Assembly: GCF_030315915.2 (NCBI RefSeq)
Contig: NZ_CP135990.1
Span: 2,418,001 to 2,482,000 of the forward strand
Source of the DNA: Providencia zhijiangensis
Lineage (GTDB): Bacteria; Pseudomonadota; Gammaproteobacteria; Enterobacterales; Enterobacteriaceae
DNA: 64,000 nt
Direction of reading: 5' to 3'
Of this stretch, positions 49,812 to 59,800 are shown in pieces. The notes below the pieces were generated by a model, which ran no database searches, was not told the origin of the DNA, and worked only from the letters and a program-made list of their open reading frames with translations. How positions within the stretch are numbered: position 1 is the stretch's first letter; each line of letters opens with the position of its first letter. The translations under genes and the position numbers were made by a program.

Positions 49812-50933
49812 TTATTTATCTATCTGATTAACATTTATTCGCATGCTTTCGTCTAGCATTGCCGCTTTGGCTCGAATTTTAGCTTCTAGCTGATCAATGA
49901 TATTCTCATTATCAAAGCGCTCTTTTTGACGAATACCATCTTCGTAGAATCCACTCTTGGTTTTCGCACCCGCGACACCCAATGTAGACACTTCAGCTTC
50001 ACCAGGACCATTCACAACACAACCGATGATAGACACATCCATTGGCGTGATAATGTCTTCAAGTCGTTGCTCTAACGCGTTCACCGTGCCAATCACGTCA
50101 AATTCTTGGCGTGAGCATGTTGGGCAAGCAATAAAGTTAATACCGCGGGAACGAATACGCAGTGATTTCAGAATATCGAAGCCCACTTTCACTTCTTCGA
50201 CTGGATCCGCGGCAAGCGAAATACGCAATGTATCCCCGATACCTTCAGAGAGCAGCATACCTAAACCGATAGCTGATTTCACGGAACCTGAGCGCGCACC
50301 GCCCGCTTCAGTAATACCTAGATGAAGTGGTTGGTCAATTTTTTGAGCCAGCAGACGATAAGAGCCCACTGCAAGGAATACATCAGAGGCTTTCACACTG
50401 ACTTTAAATTGATCAAAGTTCAATCTATCCAAAATATCCACATGGCGCATGGCTGATTCAACCAATGCTTCAGGTGTCGGTTCACCGTATTTTTCTTGAA
50501 TATCTTTTTCCAGCGAGCCGCCGTTCACACCAATACGAATAGGGATATTGTAATGACGAGCGCAATCAACTACTTGGCGAATTCGCTCTTCGCTACCAAT
50601 ATTTCCCGGGTTGATACGCAGGCAATCAACACCGTATTCCGCCACTTTTAGGGCAATACGGTAGTCAAAGTGAATATCAGCGACCAGAGGGACATCAACT
50701 TGCTGTTTGATTAATTTAAAGGCTTCTGCGGCATCCATCGTAGGTACTGATACGCGCACAATATCCACCCCAACACGTTCAAGGGCTTTAATTTGGCGAA
50801 CAGTTGCTTCGACATCGGTTGTACGGGTATTGGTCATTGATTGAACAGCGATTGGTGCGCCGTCGCCAACAGGAACATTACCGACATAAATACGGGTGGA
50901 TTTGCGTCTTTTGATTGGTGATTCGTTATGCAT
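49812..50933 (-). CDS. ispG: 4-hydroxy-3-methylbut-2-enyl diphosphate synthase (flavodoxin)
   Basis: A 373-residue 4Fe-4S enzyme (E. coli IspG 372) of the MEP isoprenoid pathway that converts MEcPP to HMBPP. The TIM-barrel start reads [23 protein letters not shown] in parts (about 15-37); cluster ligands are in [10 protein letters not shown] (about 270-279) and [11 protein letters not shown] (about 303-313). It lies between rodZ and hisS as in E. coli and has its own terminator. Confidence 0.98.
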   Translation of the reverse strand: MHNESPIKRRKSTRIYVGNVPVGDGAPIAVQSMTNTRTTDVEATVRQIKALERVGVDIVRVSVPTMDAAEAFKLIKQQVDVPLVADIHFDYRIALKVAEYGVDCLRINPGNIGSEERIRQVVDCARHYNIPIRIGVNGGSLEKDIQEKYGEPTPEALVESAMRHVDILDRLNFDQFKVSVKASDVFLAVGSYRLLAQKIDQPLHLGITEAGGARSGSVKSAIGLGMLLSEGIGDTLRISLAADPVEEVKVGFDILKSLRIRSRGINFIACPTCSRQEFDVIGTVNALEQRLEDIITPMDVSIIGCVVNGPGEAEVSTLGVAGAKTKSGFYEDGIRQKERFDNENIIDQLEAKIRAKAAMLDESMRINVNQIDK

Positions 50934-51111
50934 TTTTGTTTAATTCTCCGAACATCCATGTGCTCATTTTAATACCATGGCGCTCTTTAATATCATGGCA
51001 TAGTGTATGGTCATTGCTTTAACGCGCCTCACTATACACAAGAAAGCAAACTATAAACTATCACAAAGAGTGTTTTAGGATATAGTTTGCTTCTTTAATT
51101 TCGTAATCTTT

Positions 51112-52062
51112 TTATGCTTCTGGCAACTTAAATTTAGCAGAACGTTTTGCTTTGATGAAACGGCTTAAATCAACGTCTTTACCTTGGAATTGCACAGTCA
51201 CATTGGCTGGTGCACCAATGTTTAAACGATAAGGTTGTGCACCATCAAGCTCTAATTTATCGCCGCCATTCTTCATGCCGCTAAATAAAACTTTATTGTT
51301 TGCGTCACGAATTTCTAACCAACATTGACCCGAGAAACTTAACGTTAAACCATTACCTGTTGCGGCTGGCATATCCGTTGTTTGAGAAGCATCTGCTTGG
51401 GCTCTGTCTACGGAAGGCGTTGTTTGCGGCGCATTTGGCAGCGGGATCGTTCTCACACCTTCTGCGTCGGTATTCGTTGCTGGTTGAGTGTCGGCCAATA
51501 CAGGTGCAGGATCAACCAGCGGATCGGTTTGCGCAGCGCTATTGTCAGTGACAAGTGGCATATCAACTGCAATATTATTTACGGGTTCGCTATTACTTTG
51601 TTGAACCAACGCTTCATTTTGGTTCGCCATGGTTAATAGGTCTTTCTGTTGAGCATTATGGTCTTGCCACCACCAAATACCCACCATCGCGATAAGCACA
51701 ATGACGATCAGCCACGTCAATTTCATTAGCCAACCTTCGCGTTTTTTACGCTTTTTGCCTAATGAGTAGCTTTGCATTGGGGAAACATTGGGAGACTGTG
51801 CGGGAACATCACTTTTTAAGAATGGGGCAATATCGTTTTCAGTAATTCCGACCATTCGTGCATACAGACGAATATAACCACGTAAAAATGTCGGCTCTAC
51901 GCCTGTAGGATGAATATCTTGTTCTATTTCCTTTACCGTACTCACTTTAAGACACAGTCGCTCCGCAACCGTTTCTTGCGTTAGTCCCATACGCTCACGC
52001 GCTCGGGATAATAATTGTCCTACAGTGATAGAAGTTTGTTCGGTATTATTTTCGATAGTCAT
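51112..52062 (-). CDS. rodZ: Cytoskeletal shape protein RodZ
   Basis: A 316-residue bitopic membrane protein that links MreB to the envelope and keeps rod shape. Residues 12-80 form a Cro-like helix-turn-helix (GQLLSRARERMGLTQETVAERL) that binds MreB. A basic stretch (KKRKKREGW) precedes the membrane segment (about 114-133, LTWLIVIVLIAMVGIWWWQ), followed by a Thr/Pro/Ala-rich linker and a periplasmic beta domain (about 225-316). E. coli RodZ is about 20 residues longer, mainly in the linker. Confidence 0.95.
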   Translation of the reverse strand: MTIENNTEQTSITVGQLLSRARERMGLTQETVAERLCLKVSTVKEIEQDIHPTGVEPTFLRGYIRLYARMVGITENDIAPFLKSDVPAQSPNVSPMQSYSLGKKRKKREGWLMKLTWLIVIVLIAMVGIWWWQDHNAQQKDLLTMANQNEALVQQSNSEPVNNIAVDMPLVTDNSAAQTDPLVDPAPVLADTQPATNTDAEGVRTIPLPNAPQTTPSVDRAQADASQTTDMPAATGNGLTLSFSGQCWLEIRDANNKVLFSGMKNGGDKLELDGAQPYRLNIGAPANVTVQFQGKDVDLSRFIKAKRSAKFKLPEA

Positions 52063-52222
52063 TAGCTGGCAACACTGTTTCCAAGTTTAATAAATATAAA
52101 GCAGACTTCATGCCACTTTACCCGTCTGAGCACGTTATAGTTTTCAACAACATAGTTTCCAATAACATTGTTTTTAACAACGATAGATATTATATGCCGC
52201 TTTAACTATTGTAGGCGAACCA

Positions 52223-52250
52223 GGGCGTTTTGCCTAACCATAAAACGCCC
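52223..52250 (-). terminator. Hairpin after rlmN
   Basis: Arms GGGCGTTTT and AAAACGCCC around a 10-base loop, between rlmN (stop at 52292) and rodZ. No T-run follows on the minus strand; a weak or Rho-assisted end of the rlmN transcript. Confidence 0.5.
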
Positions 52251-52291
52251 CGAATTATAACCTAACTCACTGATTAGATATTATCTATATA

Positions 52292-53491
52292 TCAGACTGA
52301 TTTTACCTGGATAGGTTCCCCAGCAAGGCGTTTTTTCAAGGTACGTTTCGTTCTATCAATAACATCCCCTGCCAGTTGCCCACATGCAGCATCAATATCA
52401 TCACCACGAGTCTTGCGAACTATAGTCGTAAAACCGTACTCCATCAATACCTTAGAGAAACGATCAATACGGCTGTTGGAGCTACGACCATATGGCGCTC
52501 CTGGGAACGGGTTCCATGGGATCAAGTTGATTTTGCTTGGTGTGTTTTTCAAACATTCCGCAAGTTGGTGAGCTTGCTCAACGCTATCGTTAATATGATC
52601 AAGCATCACATATTCAACCGTGACACGTCCCGCATTGGCATTGGATTTCGTTAAATAACGATTTACGCTAGCTAAGAATGTTTCGATATTATATTTCTTA
52701 TTGATTGGTACGATGTCATCACGCACATCGTCCGTTGGCGCATGCAGAGAAATGGCCAGTGCGACATCAATCATATCGCCTAACTTATCCAGTGCAGGAA
52801 CAACACCTGAAGTGGAAATGGTCACGCGGCGTTTTGACAGACCGAAACCAAAATCATCTAACATGATCTCCATCGCAGGAACCACGTTATTTAAGTTCAA
52901 TAACGGCTCTCCCATCCCCATCATCACCACGTTGGTGATAGGACGGCGACCGCTAGATTTCAGCGAACCGATGATTTTAGCCGCACGCCAAACTTGCCCG
53001 ATGATTTCGGAAACACGTAAGTTACGGTTAAAACCTTGCTGCGCGGTAGAACAGAATTTACATTCCAGTGCACAGCCAACTTGAGAAGAGACACACAGTG
53101 TTGCGCGATCAGCTTCAGGGATATACACCGTTTCAACCAGTTGATCGCCAACTTTGATAGCCCACTTAATCGTGCCATCGGATGAACGTTGTTCATCAGC
53201 AACTTCAGGTGCTCGGATCTCAGCGACTTCTGTTAATTTCGCGCGTAGCACCTTGTTGATATCGGTCATTAGCTCGAAATCATCGTAGCAATAGTGGTAA
53301 ATCCACTTCATCACTTGGTCTGCACGGAACGGTTTTTCGCCGAGCTCAGCAAAAAATTCGCGCATCTGCTTGCGGTTTAAATCTAGCAGGTTAATTTTTT
53401 GACCGCTTTTTTCTAGCTGCCCATTTTTTTCTGGCATAGCAGATACAGCAGAAGGAGTTGCACATTGTGCATTGGTAGTCATATCAGACAT
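52292..53491 (-). CDS. rlmN: Dual-specificity 23S rRNA/tRNA methyltransferase RlmN
   Basis: A 399-residue radical SAM enzyme that methylates C2 of A2503 in 23S rRNA and A37 of some tRNAs. The cluster motif CxxxCxxC is [16 protein letters not shown] and SLHAPTD follow in the usual order. The N-terminal lead before [15 protein letters not shown] is about 15 residues longer than in E. coli, but ATG 53491 has GAGG seven bases upstream, while the next Met lacks a ribosome site. Confidence 0.97.
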   Translation of the reverse strand: MSDMTTNAQCATPSAVSAMPEKNGQLEKSGQKINLLDLNRKQMREFFAELGEKPFRADQVMKWIYHYCYDDFELMTDINKVLRAKLTEVAEIRAPEVADEQRSSDGTIKWAIKVGDQLVETVYIPEADRATLCVSSQVGCALECKFCSTAQQGFNRNLRVSEIIGQVWRAAKIIGSLKSSGRRPITNVVMMGMGEPLLNLNNVVPAMEIMLDDFGFGLSKRRVTISTSGVVPALDKLGDMIDVALAISLHAPTDDVRDDIVPINKKYNIETFLASVNRYLTKSNANAGRVTVEYVMLDHINDSVEQAHQLAECLKNTPSKINLIPWNPFPGAPYGRSSNSRIDRFSKVLMEYGFTTIVRKTRGDDIDAACGQLAGDVIDRTKRTLKKRLAGEPIQVKSV

Positions 53492-53573
53492 TGAGTTTGC
53501 CTCGTTATTACACTTTCGGCAGTGCGAAAAGCACGACGTAAATTGGGATTGCGATTAGTCGGGACGACTAAAA

Positions 53574-53608
53574 AATAAATCACCCTGTTAACGCAATGAT
53601 TAACAGGG
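53574..53608 (-). terminator. ndk terminator
   Basis: Arms CCCTGTTAA (53583-53591) and TTAACAGGG (53600-53608) around an 8-base loop; on the minus strand followed by TGATTTATTTTTTAG. It lies about 55 bases past the ndk stop. Confidence 0.75.
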
Positions 53609-53662
53609 CGACATATTGTACAAATATTATAACAATAATGCTAATGCATTATTGAGAACGCC

Positions 53663-54088
53663 TTAGCGTGGGCAGATTTCGTCAGCAGCGAAGAAATATG
53701 CGATTTCACGTGCAGCAGACTCTTCTGAATCTGAACCGTGAGTTGCGTTTTCAGTGAAGCTGTCTGCGTAATCAGCACGTAAAGTACCCGCTAATGCGTT
53801 GTCTGGGTTAGTTGCGCCCATCAGGTCACGGTGACGTTGGATTGCGTTTTCGCCTTCTAACACTTGTAACATGATTGGACCAGAAGTCATGAATTCAACC
53901 AGACCATCAAAGAAAGGACGACCTTTGTGCTCAGCGTAAAAGCCTTCAGCTTGTTCACGAGTCAGGTGCATCATTTTAGCCGCAACGATTTTGAAGCCTG
54001 CGCTTTCAAAACGGTTGTAAATTGCACCGATGACGTTTTTCTTAACTGCGTTTGGTTTGATGATAGAAAATGTACGTTGAACAGCCAT
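53663..54088 (-). CDS. ndk: Nucleoside diphosphate kinase
   Basis: A 141-residue enzyme (E. coli 143) that balances nucleoside triphosphates by phosphoryl transfer. The catalytic His117 is in NATHGSDS, and IKPNAVKK (about 10-17) binds the nucleotide phosphate. Upstream gene of rlmN on the same strand, with AAGAGG ribosome site. Confidence 0.98.
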   Translation of the reverse strand: MAVQRTFSIIKPNAVKKNVIGAIYNRFESAGFKIVAAKMMHLTREQAEGFYAEHKGRPFFDGLVEFMTSGPIMLQVLEGENAIQRHRDLMGATNPDNALAGTLRADYADSFTENATHGSDSEESAAREIAYFFAADEICPR

Positions 54089-54376
54089 AAATAACCTCTT
54101 AGCGATTGACTTGACTTTTACTCTTTATTCTCTGCTTTGTTTCTCTTATTTAACCCAATGTTTCCACTAGGATTTCAAGAGTGGCATATGAAGAACCAAG
54201 AATATGTGCCTGTTGTAGTTTTTTATATTGTTTCTATTCCTGATGTTAGGAAGCAGAAAAATAGGGCGTTGATTATAGGGGCTTGGATTACAATTTCCTA
54301 CAGTCACATCAACATTTTGTTAATCTTTTTATAGCAAAAAATTCTAGATTTTTAATTAAGTCATCGTTTTATGCTA

Positions 54377-56698
54377 TTACTTCACCTTAAAGTTGATAGC
54401 TGTAACCTGTCCGCTCATATCTAAGACCGATATTTGGTAGTTTCCACTTTTTTCGAGCGTCAGCAAAATTGCCCCATTTTGCTCTGTATTGTTCACTTGC
54501 TCACCGTTTAAAAACCACCATTTTTGCCCTTGTCCACCTTGCGTGAGTAAACGCAGGTCTAAACTGGTTTTTCCAGGTAAGCGCTGGAGAACCTCCCCTT
54601 CGCGGATCCCTGAAATTAAGAGTGGCGGCATTTCAAGATTTAACGGCGGACAAACGGCATCCGGCTTAGGCAGTCGATTTACCCGTTTTTCACTTGCAGG
54701 CAGCCATGACTCTACGGTAATCGGCCATAAATGGAGCTCTTTTTCTTGGGCATTTGGGCAATCTGGCGCAACTTGTAGCCCCTGCTCATTCACCCATACT
54801 TTTTGCCTGAGTCCAAGAGAGGATTCTTGATCCCGAGCCATGAGTGTTGGTGGGATCGTATTGTCTAAAATCCAGCTCAAACGGCGCTGGCGACAATTAC
54901 TATCTTCTTTCAGTAATGAGGTTCCCCCCGGCCAGCAGATCACGGCTTGGCTAACACTTGCTGGCCTTGAATCTTTAGGAAGCACTTCGCGAGATTGATA
55001 AATTCGCGTCAGCAGCATGTTATTCACTTGGTTCATAATGGGGATCGCTGTGGCATAGCCGAGCTGCCCTGCAACAGGTGTCGCATCAGGGCGACCAACC
55101 CAAACGCCGATAGTATAACGAGGGTTTACACCAATCGCCCAAGCATCGCGGTAGCCGTAGCTGGTACCTGTTTTCCATGCAAGATTTGGCTGTCCCGATA
55201 AGTTAGCATCAGGGACTGGACGGGCTTCTCCTGCCATAATACGGCGAACAATCCACGCGGCACCCGGCGACATCAACTTGCGGTCGCGGATCACATCTGT
55301 CGGTCTATAACGCAGTGGAGAAACTTCACCTTGGCGAGCAAATGCACTGTAAGCTGATACTAAGTCTTCCATTCGTGCCGCCGTTCCCCCGAGGATCAAC
55401 GACAAGTTAGGTTCTCCGCCAACTGGGAAACGCAGTTCTGTGCCCACATTACGTAATTGAGCGGCAAAACGCTTACTGCCATAGACATCCAGCAGTTGCA
55501 CAACAGGCAAGTTTAATGAGCGCACTAACGCATCACTTACACTAACAGGGCCATTAAAGCCGCTATCAAAGTTACCGGGGCGATAATCATTAAACCGACG
55601 AGGCACATCTTGTAACAGTGACTCGGCGTGGATCAAGCCGTCATCCATGGCCAGCGCATATAAAAATGGCTTGAGTGTTGAGCCGGGCGAGCGCCATGCA
55701 CTGATCATATCCACGTGACCAAAGCGACTATCATCCTGAAAATCAATCGATCCGATATAGGCTTTCACGCTCATATCTGTATGATCAACCACCAGCAATC
55801 CTAAAGAAGTCTGCTTGGGTAATTGGTTTTTCCAGTTCATCGCCATATCTTCGAGCTGCTTTTGCAGGCTAGCATCAATGGTGGTTTCCACGATGGATTC
55901 TTGAGAATCTTTGATCATCCGGCGAGCCAGTAATGGCGCTAAATGCGGATTTTTACGTGGTGCAAGCCAGATTTGCTCTTGCTTAATTTCATTGACTTTT
56001 TCAGTACTCCAAACTTGGTATTCAGCCAATCTGTCGAGTACCTTATCTCGTGCTGCTTGCGCCCGTTCTGGGTATCTATCAGGTCTTAAACGACTTGGCG
56101 CTTGGGGTAAAACCGCAAACAATGCCGCTTCACTTGCCGTCAATTTTGCAGGAGATTTATTCAAATAAACCCAGCTAGCCGCCCCAATACCCTCAATCGT
56201 GCCCCCATAAGGCGCACGGTTAAGATACATTTCGAGGATTTCATCTTTGGAATAGTGATATTCCAGCTGTGCGGTACGCCATAACTGTTTGAGTTTTCCT
56301 CCAAACGTACGCTCATGTGGGTCAATCAGCCTTGCCACCTGCATTGAGATGGTGCTGCCCCCAGAGACAATGCGCCCAGAGCTCACTAACTGCCCAGCAG
56401 CACGCATTAATGAAAATGGGTTAACCCCCGGATGCTGGTAAAAATGGCGATCTTCATAGGTTAATAACGCGTCAATATATTCTGGCGAGACCTCATCCAA
56501 TTTAACGGGGAAACGCCAAATTCCTTCTTTATCGGCAAAGCGCCATAACGGAGTCCCATCTCCCGCGACGACCGTGCGTGCCATCTCAATTTGCTTGATT
56601 GGCAGCGGCCAAATTTTATCTGCGGCTAAAAAGGCCAGTGGCAATACCACGACCAAAACCAGTAGCGTCCACCCAATGCGACGTAGCCATCTCTTCAT
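54377..56698 (-). CDS. pbpC: Penicillin-binding protein 1C
   Basis: A 773-residue bifunctional peptidoglycan synthase (E. coli PbpC 770). An N-terminal anchor (residues 9-27) precedes the GT51 transglycosylase with EDRHFYQHPGVNP (about 82-94) and GGSTISMQVARL (about 114-125). The transpeptidase has Ser340 in SPGSTLKPF and KTGTS in WKTGTSYGYRDAW. A C-terminal BiPBP_C domain (about 680-773) follows. It lies directly downstream of yfhM; the pair is conserved and thought to repair the wall after attack. Confidence 0.97.
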   Translation of the reverse strand: MKRWLRRIGWTLLVLVVVLPLAFLAADKIWPLPIKQIEMARTVVAGDGTPLWRFADKEGIWRFPVKLDEVSPEYIDALLTYEDRHFYQHPGVNPFSLMRAAGQLVSSGRIVSGGSTISMQVARLIDPHERTFGGKLKQLWRTAQLEYHYSKDEILEMYLNRAPYGGTIEGIGAASWVYLNKSPAKLTASEAALFAVLPQAPSRLRPDRYPERAQAARDKVLDRLAEYQVWSTEKVNEIKQEQIWLAPRKNPHLAPLLARRMIKDSQESIVETTIDASLQKQLEDMAMNWKNQLPKQTSLGLLVVDHTDMSVKAYIGSIDFQDDSRFGHVDMISAWRSPGSTLKPFLYALAMDDGLIHAESLLQDVPRRFNDYRPGNFDSGFNGPVSVSDALVRSLNLPVVQLLDVYGSKRFAAQLRNVGTELRFPVGGEPNLSLILGGTAARMEDLVSAYSAFARQGEVSPLRYRPTDVIRDRKLMSPGAAWIVRRIMAGEARPVPDANLSGQPNLAWKTGTSYGYRDAWAIGVNPRYTIGVWVGRPDATPVAGQLGYATAIPIMNQVNNMLLTRIYQSREVLPKDSRPASVSQAVICWPGGTSLLKEDSNCRQRRLSWILDNTIPPTLMARDQESSLGLRQKVWVNEQGLQVAPDCPNAQEKELHLWPITVESWLPASEKRVNRLPKPDAVCPPLNLEMPPLLISGIREGEVLQRLPGKTSLDLRLLTQGGQGQKWWFLNGEQVNNTEQNGAILLTLEKSGNYQISVLDMSGQVTAINFKVK

Positions 56699-56743
56699 TC
56701 GTCAATATACCGAGAGTTATTATTTGTTTTTATGATACTAAAA

Positions 56744-56771
56744 AAAGAGGGAAACACACGCTTCCCTCTTT
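56744..56771 (-). terminator. yfhM terminator between yfhM and pbpC
   Basis: Arms AAAGAGGGAA and TTCCCTCTTT around an 8-base loop, followed on the minus strand by seven T. pbpC transcription may need read-through or its own promoter. Confidence 0.85.
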
Positions 56772-56810
56772 ATCTTCATCTAGTTCAATGATTCTCTAAT
56801 TTAATATTAA

Positions 56811-59800
56811 TTAACGAACCACTTCCAACTGACCATCGGAGTAACCCGTTGCACGCCACTCTGGCACATACATGGATTCCACCTGTGGTACTGGTTTGTT
56901 ATATACACCCGGCGTTACCGCGCGAGCTAAGTAAACCAGTGTAGTTGGACGATATTGTTGAACTTCTACTGCCGCAACAAAACGGTCATCACGGTATTCC
57001 ATGTGACGAATTTGCGACTGCTGCATATCATCAATCATCTCTTGCAGATTTGGCGCAGATTCACTGAGGTTCGCGCTGCTATTGGCTAAGTTTTGGTTTT
57101 CCAACTCTAAGCCCGCAGGTAATAAATCCACCACCAGTGCATCAGGGACAGTTTGGTTGGCATTCACTTCCAACTTCACCACCACCATTTCGCCGCTTCT
57201 TAATCTATCGATTGAAATACGGTTGCCTTTCATATCGTAGTAACTGCGTTTGATATCCAGCACATTTGAGTATGGCTTCGGTGAACGCATCGGATAACCG
57301 ACAACATTCAAGCGAGTATACAGTGTGCTGGTACCGCTGTTTTCAACACTATAACCATTTACTAGCTGTTGTTTAGTTAAGAACTCACTCACTGGTTTAT
57401 CTGAAACCAATGGTGGCTCTTGACCATTGACTAGCGCTTTCCATGGTGTTTCTGTTTCATTGGCATAGAAACGACCGGCTAAGTACAGGGCATTGCTCTC
57501 TTGAGTTGAGAAATACTTCTGCGAAGTCAGGTTGTTAGATAGCGTTTGCAGTTTTTGGTCACGGGATTTTGGCATCAAGTTATATTCATTCAGTAATGCC
57601 ACGATCATCGCATCATCACGAATAGCTGAACCATAGTCACCAATGCTGCTGTAACGTGCGCTCTGTTTCTTCATGCCATCAATAATGGCACTTTCACCAC
57701 GCGCTTTATCACCCATCAGGTTTAATGCCACACCCAGTTGAACTAACGCTAAACCGCTGGTCGCATTGTTAGCTTGACCGTAGATTTGACGCAGTGCTCC
57801 TAATGGCGCTTTTTGCTGAGTTGCTAACACTAAGCCCGCATAGGCTTGGATCGCAAAACGGGATGCGTCTGGCTGATCCGTGTACGGATAACTCACTTGG
57901 CTACCATCTTGCAGATAACTTAACAGGCGTGCGTTAGCGTTATTCAATGCGCTTTGCGGTACGGAGAAACCACGCTGATTCGCTTTGTTTAAGAAATCCG
58001 TCGCATACGCGGTTAACCAATACTCTTCACGCCCCATTTTATCCCATAGAGAGAAGCTACCGTCATCACGCTGCATACTCAGTAAGTGTGGGATCCCTAA
58101 CTCAATCGCTTTATGGCGGTCTGCGTCAGTTTGTGAATTAATACCCAGCTTTTGCAGTTCAGCTTGTGTAGAGAACAGTGACGGATACAGCCCGCTCACG
58201 GTTTGCTCTAAACAGCCGTATGGATACGCAAACAGTTCACGAATATAACGTGAAATTTGCAGTGGTGGACGGCTCGTTAACAGCACTTGCCCTTCCAGAG
58301 TGTCTTGCTGTAAATAAGCAAAATCATTGGTTGGTAATGACCAAATTTCACCCGGCTCAATCGCGGTAGCAAATGCCACAGTTTCAGCCGGTTGTGCTGG
58401 GCGTACACCCACTTTCCAACTGTTTTTGTACTCTTTCTCCGCTTCCCCTTCGACTTTTACGCCGTTGATGGTCATGGAGACTTCACCTTCACCAAAGCCA
58501 TAATCGGCACTGACTGGCAGCGTCACTGTAGTACGTTTGCCTTTGGTCAGTTCGATATCACGAGTTGGTGCGCCGTCTAATTTCACCATGCCCGACGCTT
58601 TAAATGTGACTGTCACATTCTGCGTGTTGTCGGTCATGTTGGTAAGATCTAATGCGAAGTAAGATTTATCGCCACTCGCCATAAAGCGAGGCATCGACAT
58701 TTGCGTTACTAATGGTGCCGCAACAACGACCTTACTGTCTGCATGACCAAAATCTTTTTGGTTCCATGCCTGCGCCATTAAGCGTAATTCCCCATTAAAA
58801 TCAGGGATTGCCAGCGTAATTTCGCCTTCGCCATTTTTGTCTAAGATGACTGGTTGCGCTTGTTCCGCAATGATTTGCACCTCAGTCAGAGGCTTCATAC
58901 CACCACGTTCCAGAGCAGCATCTTCACCATCACCACCAAAGCGCAGGTTGGCTAACTTACCTTGACCTTCAATTAAGTGACCATACACATCATATTGGTC
59001 AACGCTGTAGCGTTTACGCCCAAAGAAAGCATCGTATGGATCTGGTGTTTTGAAATCAGTGATATTCAGGACGCCCGTATCGACCGCAGACAGCAATACG
59101 TTCACTTTTTCTGGCAGTGGCTTGCCATCTTGAGCAGTGGCTTTGATCTTCACTTTCAGATCTTCATTTGGACGCATTTTTGTCGGTGCGTTCAGCGCCA
59201 ATGCAATCTTACGATTTTCATCGGCTAGCGGCAGGTGTAATACCCCAACGGCGCGTTTGACAGTCGCCTCTTTGGAATCATCTCCTGGGCGAACAACCAC
59301 CGCAGAGATATATAAATCATGGCGCGCCCACTCTTTATTCACTGGCACTTCCACATCTAACCCACCCGCTGGGACATCAATTTCCTGCCACCATAATGGT
59401 GCACTGCTCGATTCAAGCAGAATGTAACCTTTACCTGCTTTTGGCGCTTCGATGCGGACTTTAGCTTTTTCACCCGGTAAGTATGCTGGCTTGTTCAAGC
59501 TTAATTTCACTTGGTCAGGGCGAACGGAACCGCTGCCTCCGGTATTATCTTGCCAAGAGAAGCCTGCCCAGAATTGAATGCTACTGACTAACTCATTTTC
59601 AGGGTTGGTAATTTCTAAACGGAATGAACCCCAATCCACTGGGAACGAGATCTTCGCGGTGCCATCTTTGGCGATAGAAATATTTTCATTCGCCACCACT
59701 AAATCTTTCTGATCGTAGTTAGAAACCCAACCACCGCTTTCTGACCAGCTCCAGTAGTAATCGCGACGTTCGTACACTAAACGCGCCGTCAGGTTTTCTG

